Origin: a virus
DNA: 31,094 bases
Reading direction: 5' to 3' (one strand)
IMG/VR virus record: IMGVR_UViG_3300015171_000020
Location: 1 to 31,094 of that record
Below are positions 8,383 to 16,307 of the stretch, one piece after another (positions within the stretch are counted from its first letter, which is position 1; every line of letters starts with the position of its first letter). A model generated the notes under the pieces. It ran no database searches. It saw nothing but the letters and a program-made list of their open reading frames with translations, and was not told where the DNA came from. Position numbers and translations under genes: made by a program.

Positions 8383-8507
8383 GAACACGCAGGACCGTAC
8401 TACCCACGACGGGCAATCCGTCGGCGAACGCAGGACCGCTTGAGCGCACACGAGAACAGCAGGGCCAGTCTGCGCGCATCAAACCCCTTCTTCTTTTGGA
8501 GTGACCA
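8383..8507 (+). promoter_or_regulatory. 125-bp leader with direct repeats and hairpin before the capsid genes
   Basis: The gap contains the 10-mer CGCAGGACCG twice, at 8389-8398 and 8429-8438, exactly 40 bases apart. Between the copies is a perfect six-pair inverted repeat, CGACGG at 8407-8412 and CCGTCG at 8418-8423, with a five-base loop GCAAT. No sigma70-type promoter is evident. The arrangement could be a phage late promoter/operator or an mRNA structure that sets expression of the abundant decoration and capsid proteins. Function is inferred from position only. Confidence 0.4.
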
Positions 8508-9065
8508 ATGGCAAATGCAAACGAGCCGGGTGGTTTCCGGCCGCTGCGTCATTTGGCTGGGGGACTGATTCGCTCAAACGCCTACAAGATCCAGTCGGGG
8601 TACGCCTCGAACATCTTCACCGGCGATGCGGTGGCTCTGTCCTCGCAGTATCTGAACGTGGGCGGCACGAGCGGAAGCCTTCTCGGCATTTTCGCGGGAT
8701 GCAAGTACATCGCATCCGACGGGAGCGTGAAATTCTCACCGTACTGGCCGGCATCAACGGCCACGTCGGGGAGCGCGGACGTGACGGCTTACGTCTACGA
8801 CGATCCCAACATCACGTACCGGGTCCAGGCAAGCGTGGATCTGGCCTACGTCGATGCGTCGCACAAGAACGGCAGCTTCGATCTGGTGGGCACCAACGCC
8901 GGCAGCACCCTCACGGGGCAGTCGGGGCAGGAGCTCAACCTCAACGACACCGGCACGGGTCAGTTCCTCGTGCTCGGGCTGCTCGACACCGAAGTCAACA
9001 ACGCTGCAGGCCTGAACGCGAAGCTCGAAGTCAAGCTCCGCAAATCAGTCCTCGCCGTGAACTAG
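8508..9065 (+). CDS. Head decoration/stabilisation-type protein
   Basis: This 185-aa beta-rich protein begins MANANEPGGFRPLRHLAG and contains Gly/Ser/Thr-rich strands and YVYDDPNITYRVQ. Small beta-rich proteins encoded directly before the major capsid protein often cement the mature shell. The 'ydDPn.tf.vQ...' segment is one I associate with such capsid-adjacent proteins. The ATG follows a TTTTGGAGTG site, and the stop is nine bases before the capsid start. There is no signal peptide. The alternative is another head protein of unknown role. Confidence is moderate because the call leans on position and fold type. Confidence 0.65.
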   Translation: MANANEPGGFRPLRHLAGGLIRSNAYKIQSGYASNIFTGDAVALSSQYLNVGGTSGSLLGIFAGCKYIASDGSVKFSPYWPASTATSGSADVTAYVYDDPNITYRVQASVDLAYVDASHKNGSFDLVGTNAGSTLTGQSGQELNLNDTGTGQFLVLGLLDTEVNNAAGLNAKLEVKLRKSVLAVN

Positions 9066-9074
9066 GAGGCCGTC

Positions 9075-9989
9075 ATGGCGATGAATCGAGCGCAATTCAA
9101 GAAGCAGCTCCAGCTCGGCCTGAACACGGTCTTCGGGCAGGACTACAAGCGTTACCCGGAAGAGTACCGGATGATCTTCGACATGGAACGCGAGAGCCGC
9201 AAGGCCTTCGTGGAAGATGTCCTGATGGCCGGTCTGGGTGCGGCGCCTGTCAAGGAGGAAGGTCAGGCGATGGCCTACGACGAGACGTCGGAAACGTACG
9301 TTGCACGGTACGTGTTCGAGACGATCGCCCTGGCCTTTGCGATCACCGAGGAAGCCGAGGAAGACGGACTGTACGGGAGCCTGGGCGGCAAGCTCGCCAA
9401 AGCCCTCGCGCGCGCCATGCAGCACACCAAGGAAGTCAAAGGCGCGAACGTCCTCAACAACGGCTTCTCCGGCGGCGCGACGGCGGGTGGTGACGGCGTA
9501 GCCCTCTTCTCGACAGCCCATCCGCTGAAGTCCGGCGGGACGCTGGCGAACAAGATGGCCACCGATGCCGACCTGTCGGAGACGAGCCTGGAGGACATGC
9601 TGATCCTGATCGGCGGCAACACCGACGATCGCGGCATTCCGACGGCCCTGTCTGCGGTGCGCCTGATCGGCCCGCGGCAACTGAAGTACATCGCCCACCG
9701 CATCCTGCGCAGCACCATGCGCGTGGATACGGCGAACAACGACGCGAACGCCATCAAGGATTTGGGCGACGTGCCGGGCGGCTTTGCCGTAAACCACCGT
9801 CTGACCGATCCGGATGCCTGGTTCGTGAAGACGGACTGCCCGGACGGTCTGAAGCACATCGTTCGCAAGCCCATTTCGGGCGGCGTCGAGGGCGACTTCG
9901 AGACGGGCAATATGCGCTACAAGAAGCGCGAACGCTACATCTTCGGATGGTCGGACTGGCGCGGGGCCTACGGCTCGGCCGGGGCGTAA
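9075..9989 (+). CDS. Major capsid protein (HK97-like fold expected)
   Basis: The 304-aa length and several stretches fit a major capsid protein. Near the N-terminus an amphipathic region is followed by a VEDVLMAGLGAAPVKEEGQA segment. In the middle is ALFSTAHPLKSGGTLANK; the 'FSTAHP' signature with a following Gly-rich loop is common in capsid proteins of this kind. After that come a domain with strands around RLIGPRQLKYIAHRILRS and a basic C-terminal strand region. Upstream are scaffold and decoration genes, and downstream is a strong terminator, as expected for the most heavily expressed gene. The AGGAGG ribosome binding site is close to ideal. No N-terminal protease target or separate maturation protease is seen in the window. 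Confidence 0.87.
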   Translation: MAMNRAQFKKQLQLGLNTVFGQDYKRYPEEYRMIFDMERESRKAFVEDVLMAGLGAAPVKEEGQAMAYDETSETYVARYVFETIALAFAITEEAEEDGLYGSLGGKLAKALARAMQHTKEVKGANVLNNGFSGGATAGGDGVALFSTAHPLKSGGTLANKMATDADLSETSLEDMLILIGGNTDDRGIPTALSAVRLIGPRQLKYIAHRILRSTMRVDTANNDANAIKDLGDVPGGFAVNHRLTDPDAWFVKTDCPDGLKHIVRKPISGGVEGDFETGNMRYKKRERYIFGWSDWRGAYGSAGA

Positions 9990-10012
9990 GCGAAGGCAAC
10001 ACGCTGTAAGGG

Positions 10013-10046
10013 AAAGGCCCGGCGGGCAACCTCCGGGCCTTTTTTT
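10013..10046 (+). terminator. Rho-independent terminator after the capsid gene
   Basis: A perfect ten-pair inverted repeat, AAAGGCCCGG at 10013-10022 and CCGGGCCTTT at 10033-10042, has a ten-base loop and runs into seven T (10040-10046). This is the clearest intrinsic terminator in the window and separates the capsid operon from the fibre/tail genes. Confidence 0.93.
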
Positions 10047-10109
10047 CGAACTACCTCATCTATGGGGTTCCAACTTTCGGCCCTGGACAAGGGTCCATAG
10101 GAGATTGTC

Positions 10110-11656
10110 ATGACCAGACCACTCTCGCGTTACCCGAAGGGTTTCATCCCGGGCGTCGAAATTCGCAACGTCCCGATTCTCAACACTCACCCGAAAGACG
10201 TATGGTGGGTCGACTCGAACGGCGGGCAGAACGGCGAAGGCACGTTCACGCGCCCGCACACCAACTACACCAACGCTCTGGCAGTCGCTGCGGAAGGCGA
10301 CATCATCCTGATCAAGGAAGGCCACGCGGAATCGGTCATTGCGGCCGGCGGTATCGCTCACTCGGCCGTCGGTGTTACGACCGTGGGCTTGGTGAGGGCG
10401 ACAAGCGCCCGGTATTCACGTTCAGCACTGCAACCGGCGCCAGCATCGTCTTTACCGGCGCGAACTCGTCGCTCAAGAACATCGTCGGCTCGGCGGGCAT
10501 CAATGCTCTGACCAACCCGTTTGACGTGCGGGCTGCGGGCCTCGATCTCGACATCGAGTGGGTGGACACCGCGGACAACGTGGAAGCGGTCAGCGTGGTT
10601 GTCGGCACCACGGCGGCGGACCGCCTGAATCTCAGGCTGAAGTATCGGGGTCGCACGGGCGGTAGCGCCTGCGTCAACCCGGTCAAGCTGAACGGCACCG
10701 ACCGGGCGCGGATCGATCTCGACTTCTACGGCAAAGCCAGCACGGCGGTGGTCAACTTCGTCACCACGGCCTGTACCGACATCGACGTCCGGGGCTACAT
10801 CTACAACTCGGGCGATACCACGGGCGCAAAACTCGTCGTGGACACGATCACGGGCTCGACCTGGTACGCCTACATCGACGCCGGTGCTGCGGGCCAGGTG
10901 TTCAAGGGTGGCTCGGGCGCGGCGATTGCGGGCGATCCGACGATTGCCTCGGTGGCCGCGCAGCTGAACGTGCCGGCGGCCGATGCGGTCACGAACGTCA
11001 ACGAGCGCGACGTGATCGGCAACAAGACGGACGCCGCAGTAACGGCTGTGGGCACCACGAAGTCGATCCTCGCCTTCGTGAAGGGTCTGATCACGATGTG
11101 CACGGTGCAAGCGGCCGACTCCGCCAACAACGCCTTTGCAGGCGATGTGGTTGGGAACAAAACCGATGCGGCGGCGTACTTCCCCACAACGACCAAGAGT
11201 CTGGCGGCCTATATCAAAGGCAATGCGGACCTTCAGGAAGGAGTGGTGACATCGGCCACGGCCGTGATGGTGAACGGCAACACGCTGTTCACGGTCACGG
11301 GCGGCTGGATTCAGGTTATCAGCCTAGTCTCGGAGTGCATGACCGCCAACGGCGCGACGGCTTCGACGCTGCAGTACAGCGCCACGCCGACGGTCGGAAC
11401 GGCGACCACGTTCTCCGGCGCTTCGGCTTCCCTGGCAAACGCAGCCGCTGGCGCTTCGGTGAGCCTGGTGGGCACGGCACTGGCCACGGCACCGACCTTG
11501 AACGCCAACGGCCCGGGCCTGGGCATGACGACCAACGGCGGAATCATCGTTCCGGCGGGCACCATCACCGCGGTCATCGGTGTCGGCAGCACCACGGGAA
11601 CGTGGCGCCACATGCTGCGGTATCGCCCGCTGAACAAGGGCGTGTCCGTAGCGTAA
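10110..11656 (+). CDS. Beta-helix-like capsid fibre protein, interrupted by a one-base frameshift
   Basis: Two frames must be joined to give one protein of about 515 aa. The first runs from ATG 10110 (good AGGAG site), and the second is open to the TAA at 11656. The switch falls near 10389-10393. Reading TTG then GGT GAG GGC gives the smooth join TTVGLGEGDKRPVF, as if one G is missing. The N-terminal part (WWVDSNGGQNGEGTF..., GDIILIKEGHAESV) looks like the start of a pectate-lyase-type right-handed beta-helix. The C-terminal half has a duplicated GNKTDAA segment about 45 residues apart and a Thr/Ala/Gly-rich beta domain. Its place right after the capsid gene suggests a head fibre or tailspike. 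Without correction, translation stops at 10511. Confidence 0.68.
11009..11236 (+). repeat. Internal 45-residue duplication in the capsid fibre gene
   Basis: DVIGNKTDAAVTAVGTTKSI starting at 11009 and DVVGNKTDAAAYFPTTTKSL starting at 11144 are two copies of one unit, 135 bases apart, each followed by an F/Y-V/I-K-G helix. GNKTD repeats of this sort are familiar from phage head-fibre proteins. Confidence 0.7.
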
Positions 11657-11677
11657 TCCGCTCAACAACCAGTAAGA

Positions 11678-11703
11678 CCTCTCCCGGCTTCGGCCGGGGG
11701 AGG
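11678..11703 (+). promoter_or_regulatory. UUCG-tetraloop hairpin between fibre genes
   Basis: CCTCTCCCGGC (11678-11688) and GCCGGGGGAGG (11693-11703) pair over 11 positions with a single G-U wobble, around a TTCG tetraloop, giving a very stable RNA stem. No T-tract follows, so it is more likely an RNA processing or stabilising element, or a weak or Rho-assisted terminator. The ribosome binding site of the next gene (AGGAG) begins about ten bases downstream. Confidence 0.65.
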
Positions 11704-11722
11704 GTTCGACCAGGAGAAGCAG

Positions 11723-12355
11723 ATGAGCGGACAGCCAAAGAGCATTTCGATCTCGCCGATCACGTACTCGGCGGTGAACATCCTCGCCTCGCAGAACCGG
11801 GGCAGCGCGGGCGCCCTGACCGTCAACGGGTCGCTCGCCTCGAGCGGCGTGGTGTCCCTTGCCAACGCCTACAAGGTCGATCTGGTCAGCACCGGGGACC
11901 TGTCGGGCAAGAACTTCACGATTACCGGGACGGACTGGAACGGGGTTGCTCAGAGCGAATCCATGGCCGGGCCGAACAACAACACGGTCACGAGCACCAA
12001 GTATTACAAGACCATCACCGGGATCTCGGTGGACGCGACCATGGGCGGCGTCAACCTCACGGCCGGCGCCTCGAACTCGCTCATCAGCCAGGTCGTGCCC
12101 GTGGATATCTACGCACCGACCACGAAAGTGGCGGTCGACGTGGTGTCCGGGACCATCGTGTACTCGGTGGAGAAGTGCTACGAACGCCCCACGGCGGGCG
12201 AGACGCCCAACTTCGTCGACGGCGGGTTGCTTGGACTGGCGGTCGATTCGAACGTCACCTTAAACGAGCCCATCGGGGCGATCCGGCTGGTGATCAATTC
12301 GTACAGTTCGACACCCTCGATCACCTTCCGCATCCAACAGGTTCGCTACTACTAG
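11723..12355 (+). CDS. Beta-rich virion structural protein (210 aa)
   Basis: The protein is Ser/Thr/Gly/Val-rich and predicted almost entirely beta. It contains LSGKNFTITGTDWNGVAQSE followed by a GPNNNTVTSTKYYKTITGIS stretch, a pattern I associate with phage structural proteins encoded shortly after the capsid gene. The C-terminal half (IGAIRLVINSYSSTPSI, ending in QVRYY) looks like a jelly-roll-type beta domain. There is no signal peptide, and the single ATG has an AGGAGA site. Its likely role is a head fibre, decoration or fibre-base protein, which is inference from fold type and position. The enzymatic residues of depolymerases are not evident. Confidence 0.65.
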   Translation: MSGQPKSISISPITYSAVNILASQNRGSAGALTVNGSLASSGVVSLANAYKVDLVSTGDLSGKNFTITGTDWNGVAQSESMAGPNNNTVTSTKYYKTITGISVDATMGGVNLTAGASNSLISQVVPVDIYAPTTKVAVDVVSGTIVYSVEKCYERPTAGETPNFVDGGLLGLAVDSNVTLNEPIGAIRLVINSYSSTPSITFRIQQVRYY

Positions 12356-12363
12356 GGGGAAAC

Positions 12364-12750
12364 ATGAAACGCCTGATCCTCGGACTCTTCGCCGCGCTGC
12401 TCTGCGGCTTTGCCATCGCCGCGCCGAACGCGCTCAACATCCCGGGCGGCACGAACAGCCAGTTCAGCTCAAACATCCGGCCGGCGCCTACCTACATCGA
12501 CACGCGGGTGCTTGGCGCGGCATCGAGCGAGACGCACACGGTTCCGACGGGCGCGCGGTTCGTGCTCTTCTCAGCCGATTGCAACTTCTACGCGAAGGTG
12601 GGTGCGAGCGCAGCTGTGCCAGCCGCAGACGTGACCGACGGTACGGGATCGGAGCAGAACCCGGCCGCGTGGCTCCTACCCGTGGGCACGACCCAGATCA
12701 CGCTCATAGCGGCCACGGCGTGCAAGATCACCATGGCGTTTTACAACTAG
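12364..12750 (+). CDS. Signal-peptide-bearing small beta protein (128 aa)
   Basis: The ATG at 12364, behind AGGGGGAA, gives a textbook Sec signal peptide: MKR, then a hydrophobic core LILGLFAALLCGFAIA and a likely cleavage after AIA-A. The mature part is a compact beta domain (YIDTRVLGAASSETHTVPTG, FVLFSADCNFYAKVG) and ends KITMAFYN. The body resembles small phage structural proteins that I have seen without a signal peptide, so the leader is unexpected. A much longer open frame in phase upstream (from 11098) is a shadow of the preceding genes. Possible roles are a secreted or surface-acting factor, or a virion component with a fortuitous hydrophobic start. I cannot decide from sequence. Confidence 0.7.
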   Translation: MKRLILGLFAALLCGFAIAAPNALNIPGGTNSQFSSNIRPAPTYIDTRVLGAASSETHTVPTGARFVLFSADCNFYAKVGASAAVPAADVTDGTGSEQNPAAWLLPVGTTQITLIAATACKITMAFYN

Positions 12751-12752
12751 CC

Positions 12753-13121
12753 ATGAGCGAACTTCTCTCGAAGATCCTCGCAAGCCCGGACGTAGCGGCC
12801 GCAATCATATTCTGCGCATCGGCGAGCATCGGTCAGGTGATGCACGCCATCAAGAAGTGGGGCGACGGTGAGGTTGATTCCCTGACCGGCTGGCTCACGA
12901 ACAACGTGCGCCGCTCTGTGGGCGCCGCGATCGGCAACATGGGCGGCATGCTCGTGTTCATCCAGACCGGGGTGCTGGGGCCGATGCTGGCCCTGCCGAA
13001 TGGCTGGTGGGCGATCTTTCTCTTCGGCTTCATGAACGGCTTCACTGCGGACAGCGCCTTGAACAAGGCCAACCGTGAAGCCTGGACGGCCGAAAAACGT
13101 GCGGAGGAAAAGCAATCATGA
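12753..13121 (+). CDS. Small membrane protein, holin-like
   Basis: This 122-aa protein has hydrophobic segments at about residues 13-30, 56-81 and 84-98, a short positively charged loop (NNVRRS) between the first and second, and a hydrophilic charged C-terminus (AEKRAEEKQS). Size, segment count and charged tail fit a holin that would permeabilise the inner membrane at lysis. There is no specific holin motif, so this rests on topology alone. The ATG at 12753 lies two bases after the previous stop and has no good ribosome binding site, so translational coupling is likely. The stop overlaps the next start (ATGA). No endolysin is seen beside it. The alternative is an unknown membrane protein. Confidence 0.55.
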   Translation: MSELLSKILASPDVAAAIIFCASASIGQVMHAIKKWGDGEVDSLTGWLTNNVRRSVGAAIGNMGGMLVFIQTGVLGPMLALPNGWWAIFLFGFMNGFTADSALNKANREAWTAEKRAEEKQS

Positions 13122-14494
13122 AACGCATTCTCGGATGGATTGTTGCAATCGCGCTCGCGCTGCCGTGCGCCGCCTCCGCCCAGTGGGGCGGCCTGTATAA
13201 CTACAAGGCCGGCGGCGGGCTCACGATCGGCAACCCTGTTGTCAGCGGCGCGGCAAATAGCGTCTTGTTCCAGGACTCTAGCCAGAACCTCGCTACGAGC
13301 ACCAACTTCCTCTACTCCGAATCCAGCGGCCCGAGATTGCAGGTTGGAAGTGGGAGTGGGACGAGTCAAGGTTGGATTATTGGCTACCAGCAAAATACTT
13401 TTGGAGGTATTTGGGCGACAAGTGTTACGCCAACTTCCACTAACTACACACTTGCAGAAAGCGGCGGAGTTACAGCCTTAAACTCAAACACTGCGAGTGG
13501 CAGTGTAGGTCTTTATATTACTGGAACCGCAAAGCTGACTATCGCCGGAACCGCTGGCGCCGGACCATCCATCACCGCAGGCACCGCCACCACAGATGTA
13601 GCAGCACTCTCCGTTACAAGAACGAATAACAATGCTGCGGTGGCGACAGGTGTGAATTTCACGTTCACGGATACGACGAGCGCGGCTGGGTTCCTACCGC
13701 TCAGTATTCTTGGCGGGTCTGCTGGGACCACCAACCTGTTCAGTCTCGGAAAAACCGGTGCAGGTACATTTGGCGCATCCGTTGGCGCAGGAACAACGGG
13801 GAAGCTATTTAGAGAGGATTCTGGCGGGCATGGCACGTTCATTCTTACCAATACTACTGGCGACGTTGCGCTTGTATCGTTAACAAATGGTTCTGGAAAG
13901 GGGGCGATTACCGTTCCAAGTGATGGCGTTCTCGGATTCGCTTCTGGTACGGCAAACGCTTACGACACATTCGACACCGCACTTTATAGAGGCGGCGCTA
14001 ACCAGATCATCGCCGCAGGGAAACAATCCACAGGGTCCGGAGCAGCAACTAGCCGTGCCGAAATAAACAAGGCTGTCACCGCGATTGCGAACAACACGGC
14101 GACCGATCTTGCTACCGTCACAGTCCCCAACGGCGCGCACTCTGCAGGCGGAAAGTTTACTATTAAATGTTCTGCGGGTGCAGGTGGCGCCATTGGTGCG
14201 AACGAGTTCACCGCGATCAACGAATACGATTTCGTAGTCGCCCGCACGGCTGGCGTGAATGCAGTAGCAACTCTTTCCGCCGCGCTCCTGACAACGACGA
14301 CTGCATCTGTTGCGGGTGGTGCTACGCCGACGCTGGCAGGATCGCTCTCCGCAATCTCGGGAGCGGTAGGCGCAACGAACACCTTCACCATTAAGGCAAC
14401 CGTGAACGCGCTGACAGGTTCCTCGACGAACCACACCTGTTTTCTATACGGCACCCTTCTCAACGACAACGCCAGTGGAGTGACAATACTGTGA
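13118..14494 (+). CDS. Secreted or fibre-like repetitive beta protein (458 aa)
   Basis: The protein starts with a signal peptide (MKRILGWIVAIALALPCAAS, then AQWGG). It continues as a long Ser/Thr/Gly/Ala-rich, low-charge beta region with irregular T-x-T-x-G-x repeats, typical of fibre or adhesin shafts. At about residue 340 it changes to a beta domain (FTIKCSAGAGGAIGANEFTA...) that closes the chain. The ribosome binding site GGAGGAAA is strong, and the ATG overlaps the upstream TGA. Base composition falls here: lines at 13381 and 13501 are 47% and 53% GC, against 70% in the capsid gene. This suggests recent exchange of a host-range module. Whether it is a tail fibre or a surface protein is unclear because of the leader. 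Confidence 0.62.
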   Translation: MKRILGWIVAIALALPCAASAQWGGLYNYKAGGGLTIGNPVVSGAANSVLFQDSSQNLATSTNFLYSESSGPRLQVGSGSGTSQGWIIGYQQNTFGGIWATSVTPTSTNYTLAESGGVTALNSNTASGSVGLYITGTAKLTIAGTAGAGPSITAGTATTDVAALSVTRTNNNAAVATGVNFTFTDTTSAAGFLPLSILGGSAGTTNLFSLGKTGAGTFGASVGAGTTGKLFREDSGGHGTFILTNTTGDVALVSLTNGSGKGAITVPSDGVLGFASGTANAYDTFDTALYRGGANQIIAAGKQSTGSGAATSRAEINKAVTAIANNTATDLATVTVPNGAHSAGGKFTIKCSAGAGGAIGANEFTAINEYDFVVARTAGVNAVATLSAALLTTTTASVAGGATPTLAGSLSAISGAVGATNTFTIKATVNALTGSSTNHTCFLYGTLLNDNASGVTIL

Positions 14495-14709
14495 AACGCA
14501 TCCTGATCCTTCTTGCCTTCCCACTCGTCGCCTTTGCACAGGGCCAGCCCACGCCAGAGCAACTCGAAGCCAATGACCGTCTTGCTGCCCTCGCAGGCCA
14601 GCGTGACGAGCAGGCCAACCGTGTCGTACTCCTGACCGCGGAACTCGCCAAGGTGCAGCGCGCGCTCGAAGCGGCGAAGAAGGAATGCAAGCCCGAGGAC
14701 AAGAAGTAG
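14491..14709 (+). CDS. Secreted coiled-coil protein, spanin-like candidate (72 aa)
   Basis: The GTG at 14491 overlaps the previous TGA and gives a short signal peptide (MKRILILLAFPLVAFA, cleavage before QGQP). The mature about 55 residues form one amphipathic coiled coil (QLEANDRLAALAGQRDEQAN..., LTAELAKVQRALEAAKK) with one cysteine near the end. A small periplasmic coiled coil is what an Rz-type spanin subunit looks like, but a classical i-spanin keeps its membrane anchor and this one seems cleavable. There is no lipobox. Other possibilities are a periplasmic chaperone-like or superinfection factor. GC returns to the local norm, unlike the gene before it. Confidence 0.6.
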   Translation: MKRILILLAFPLVAFAQGQPTPEQLEANDRLAALAGQRDEQANRVVLLTAELAKVQRALEAAKKECKPEDKK

Positions 14710-14712
14710 CCC

Positions 14713-15372
14713 ATGACGGCGAGCGCCACCTACGCCTATGCCCCGGAGATAAGCGAGTTCGGAGACGAAGCCTTCGAGCGCTGCGGAATCGATCCGGCCG
14801 TGCTCACGATGCGCCATGCGCGCTCGATGCGGCGCTCGATCAACCTTCTCTTTTCAGAATGGGCGACCAAGGGCGATGTAGGTTTCCTGATCGACGAGCA
14901 GACCCAGACCGTGACCCAAAGCCTGGCAACGTACACCGCAGCAACTGGGACGCTGGCGATGTTCGACGTGACCGTGCGGCGCAGTTCCGTGGACACTCCC
15001 GTATTCCAGATGAACCGGGATGAGTACGCGGGGATTCCAGACAAGACGAGCCAGGGACTACCGAGCCGGGTGTTTTACGACCGGGCCGCAGGCACGTACA
15101 AACTCTGGAACGTGCCGGAGAACTCGACCGATCAGATCCGCTATTGGCGGCTGCGGCGTGCCCAGGACGCAAGTGCCGGATCGCAAACCCCGGACGTGCC
15201 GTTCTATTGGTTCGAGGCCTTGGCTTCGGGTCTTGCGGCAAAACTCGCCGTGAAATTCGCGCCTGGGCGCGTGACGTTGCTCGACGCCAAAGCCGCACAG
15301 GCTTTTGTGGACGCCAAGTATTTCGACCGCGAGCGCGGGGATACGACCTTCACGCCGGGAGGGCGCAACTAA
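14713..15372 (+). CDS. Neck/head-completion connector protein (gp4-like)
   Basis: This 219-aa protein matches a pattern I know from podovirus connector proteins that sit below the portal. An N-terminal helix contains FERCGIDPAVLTMRHARSMR, followed by INLLFSEWATKG. Then a beta part holds FDVTVRR and FQMNRDEYAGIPDKTSQG. The end contains IRYWRLRRAQDA, PDVPFYWFEALASGLAAKLA and a DRERG tail. The 'YW.lRR.qDa...DvPfyW.eAL..GLAAKLA' order is distinctive. It is followed at once by two further small connector-type genes, as in other phages. The equivalence to P22 gp4 is by role and position, not by an alignment. Confidence 0.7.
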   Translation: MTASATYAYAPEISEFGDEAFERCGIDPAVLTMRHARSMRRSINLLFSEWATKGDVGFLIDEQTQTVTQSLATYTAATGTLAMFDVTVRRSSVDTPVFQMNRDEYAGIPDKTSQGLPSRVFYDRAAGTYKLWNVPENSTDQIRYWRLRRAQDASAGSQTPDVPFYWFEALASGLAAKLAVKFAPGRVTLLDAKAAQAFVDAKYFDRERGDTTFTPGGRN

Positions 15373-15653
15373 TGGCCGGGTTCGCCGAGGGCAAGAAAGC
15401 CTGGGGAATGTGCCGCCGTTGCGGGCTGCGCGCGCTCCTGAAAGAGCTCGTCTCCGACGGCGAGAAGCCCGGCCTGCTCGTGCACTCGGACTGCCGGGAC
15501 ATGCTGCACCCCACGAAAAAGACGTTCAACCCGGAGGACCGGATGGTGCTGCGCCGGCCTTCGCCTGACACCGACGATGATTCTCCGGGCGACACCGGCG
15601 AGAGCCTAGTTACCGCGCTGGGCTTCGATCATTACTTCGGCGGTGGAACGTGA
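15372..15653 (+). CDS. Small zinc-ribbon-like phage protein (93 aa)
   Basis: The ATG overlaps the previous stop (TAATG). A CRRCG pair (CxxC) near residue 14 is followed about 25 residues later by HSDCRDMLHP, so Cys/Cys/Cys plus a His could form a zinc site. The pattern 'C..CG......L......GL.V...C.D..HP' recurs in small proteins of phage neck regions. The C-terminal half is acidic and Ser/Pro-rich. The TGA overlaps the next GTG. It is shorter than the open frame in phase upstream, which begins inside the connector gene and is not credible. The role is unknown. Confidence 0.65.
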   Translation: MAGFAEGKKAWGMCRRCGLRALLKELVSDGEKPGLLVHSDCRDMLHPTKKTFNPEDRMVLRRPSPDTDDDSPGDTGESLVTALGFDHYFGGGT

Positions 15654-16297
15654 CCCCGTACACCCTCGCCACCCTCAAGGCCGCGATGCAGGCGTATCAC
15701 GAGGACCAGGGCACGTACCTGGCCGCGAGCCTGAACGACCTCATCGGCAAGGGCGAGGACCAGCTCGCGCGGGATCTCAACCTTGAAATCTTCAAGGCCG
15801 TGGCCGCGATCACGTTCACGCAAGGCATCCAGACCGTCACGAAGCCGACCGGGTATCTCGCCTATGACACGTTCAGCTACACCGTGGCCGGTGTGACGAC
15901 GTTCATGGAAGAACGGACCTACGGCTACATGGTGGACTACTGGCCCACGGCCGCATCGCAGGGCCTGCCGAAGTATTTCTGCGACCTGAACCAGACCAAT
16001 GACGGCCTTGGACAGATCATGGTGGTGGGCACCCCGAACGCGGCCGTTGCCGGCGCCACGGGCTCGATGCGCTACACCAAGCGGCCCACGTCCCTTGTTA
16101 CCGACACCAGCGGGACGTGGATGTCGACGAACACCCCGGACCTGCTTTTCCACGCCTGCATGGCCGAGCAGGAGAAGTTTGCGATGGCTGATGAGCGCAT
16201 AGCGACGTGGCAGGCGGCGTACGGCCAGAAACTCGCTGCAGCCCTTGCCGGCGAACTGAAGAACCTCGTCGCGCGCAAGTTCGCGCTGGCGCAATAA
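15650..16297 (+). CDS. Neck/adaptor-type virion protein (215 aa)
   Basis: The GTG at 15650 overlaps the previous TGA (GTGA). The N-terminal helix (TLATLKAAMQAYHEDQGTYL) and early FKAVAAITFTQGI are followed by a beta middle containing YGYMVDYWPTAASQGLPKYF. The end is a long helix (PDLLFHACMAEQEKFAMADE..., IATWQAAYGQKLAAALAGEL). The last segment is typical of adaptor proteins that join portal and tail in short-tailed phages. It sits as the third of a coupled trio (14713, 15372, 15650). I infer a head-tail joining role from fold and neighbours. No enzyme motif is seen. Confidence 0.62.
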   Translation: MTPYTLATLKAAMQAYHEDQGTYLAASLNDLIGKGEDQLARDLNLEIFKAVAAITFTQGIQTVTKPTGYLAYDTFSYTVAGVTTFMEERTYGYMVDYWPTAASQGLPKYFCDLNQTNDGLGQIMVVGTPNAAVAGATGSMRYTKRPTSLVTDTSGTWMSTNTPDLLFHACMAEQEKFAMADERIATWQAAYGQKLAAALAGELKNLVARKFALAQ

Positions 16298-16307
16298 GGA
16301 GAACACC

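Noticed and set aside
10386-10396. Programmed -1 ribosomal frameshift at the break in the fibre gene
   Set aside because: No X-XXY-YYZ slippery heptamer is present at the join. A missing G in a short run is the simpler explanation, so I report it as an indel.
11098-12363. Upstream extension of the signal-peptide protein at 12364
   Set aside because: The extension is a shadow of two beta-rich genes. The signal peptide and ribosome binding site mark the real start.
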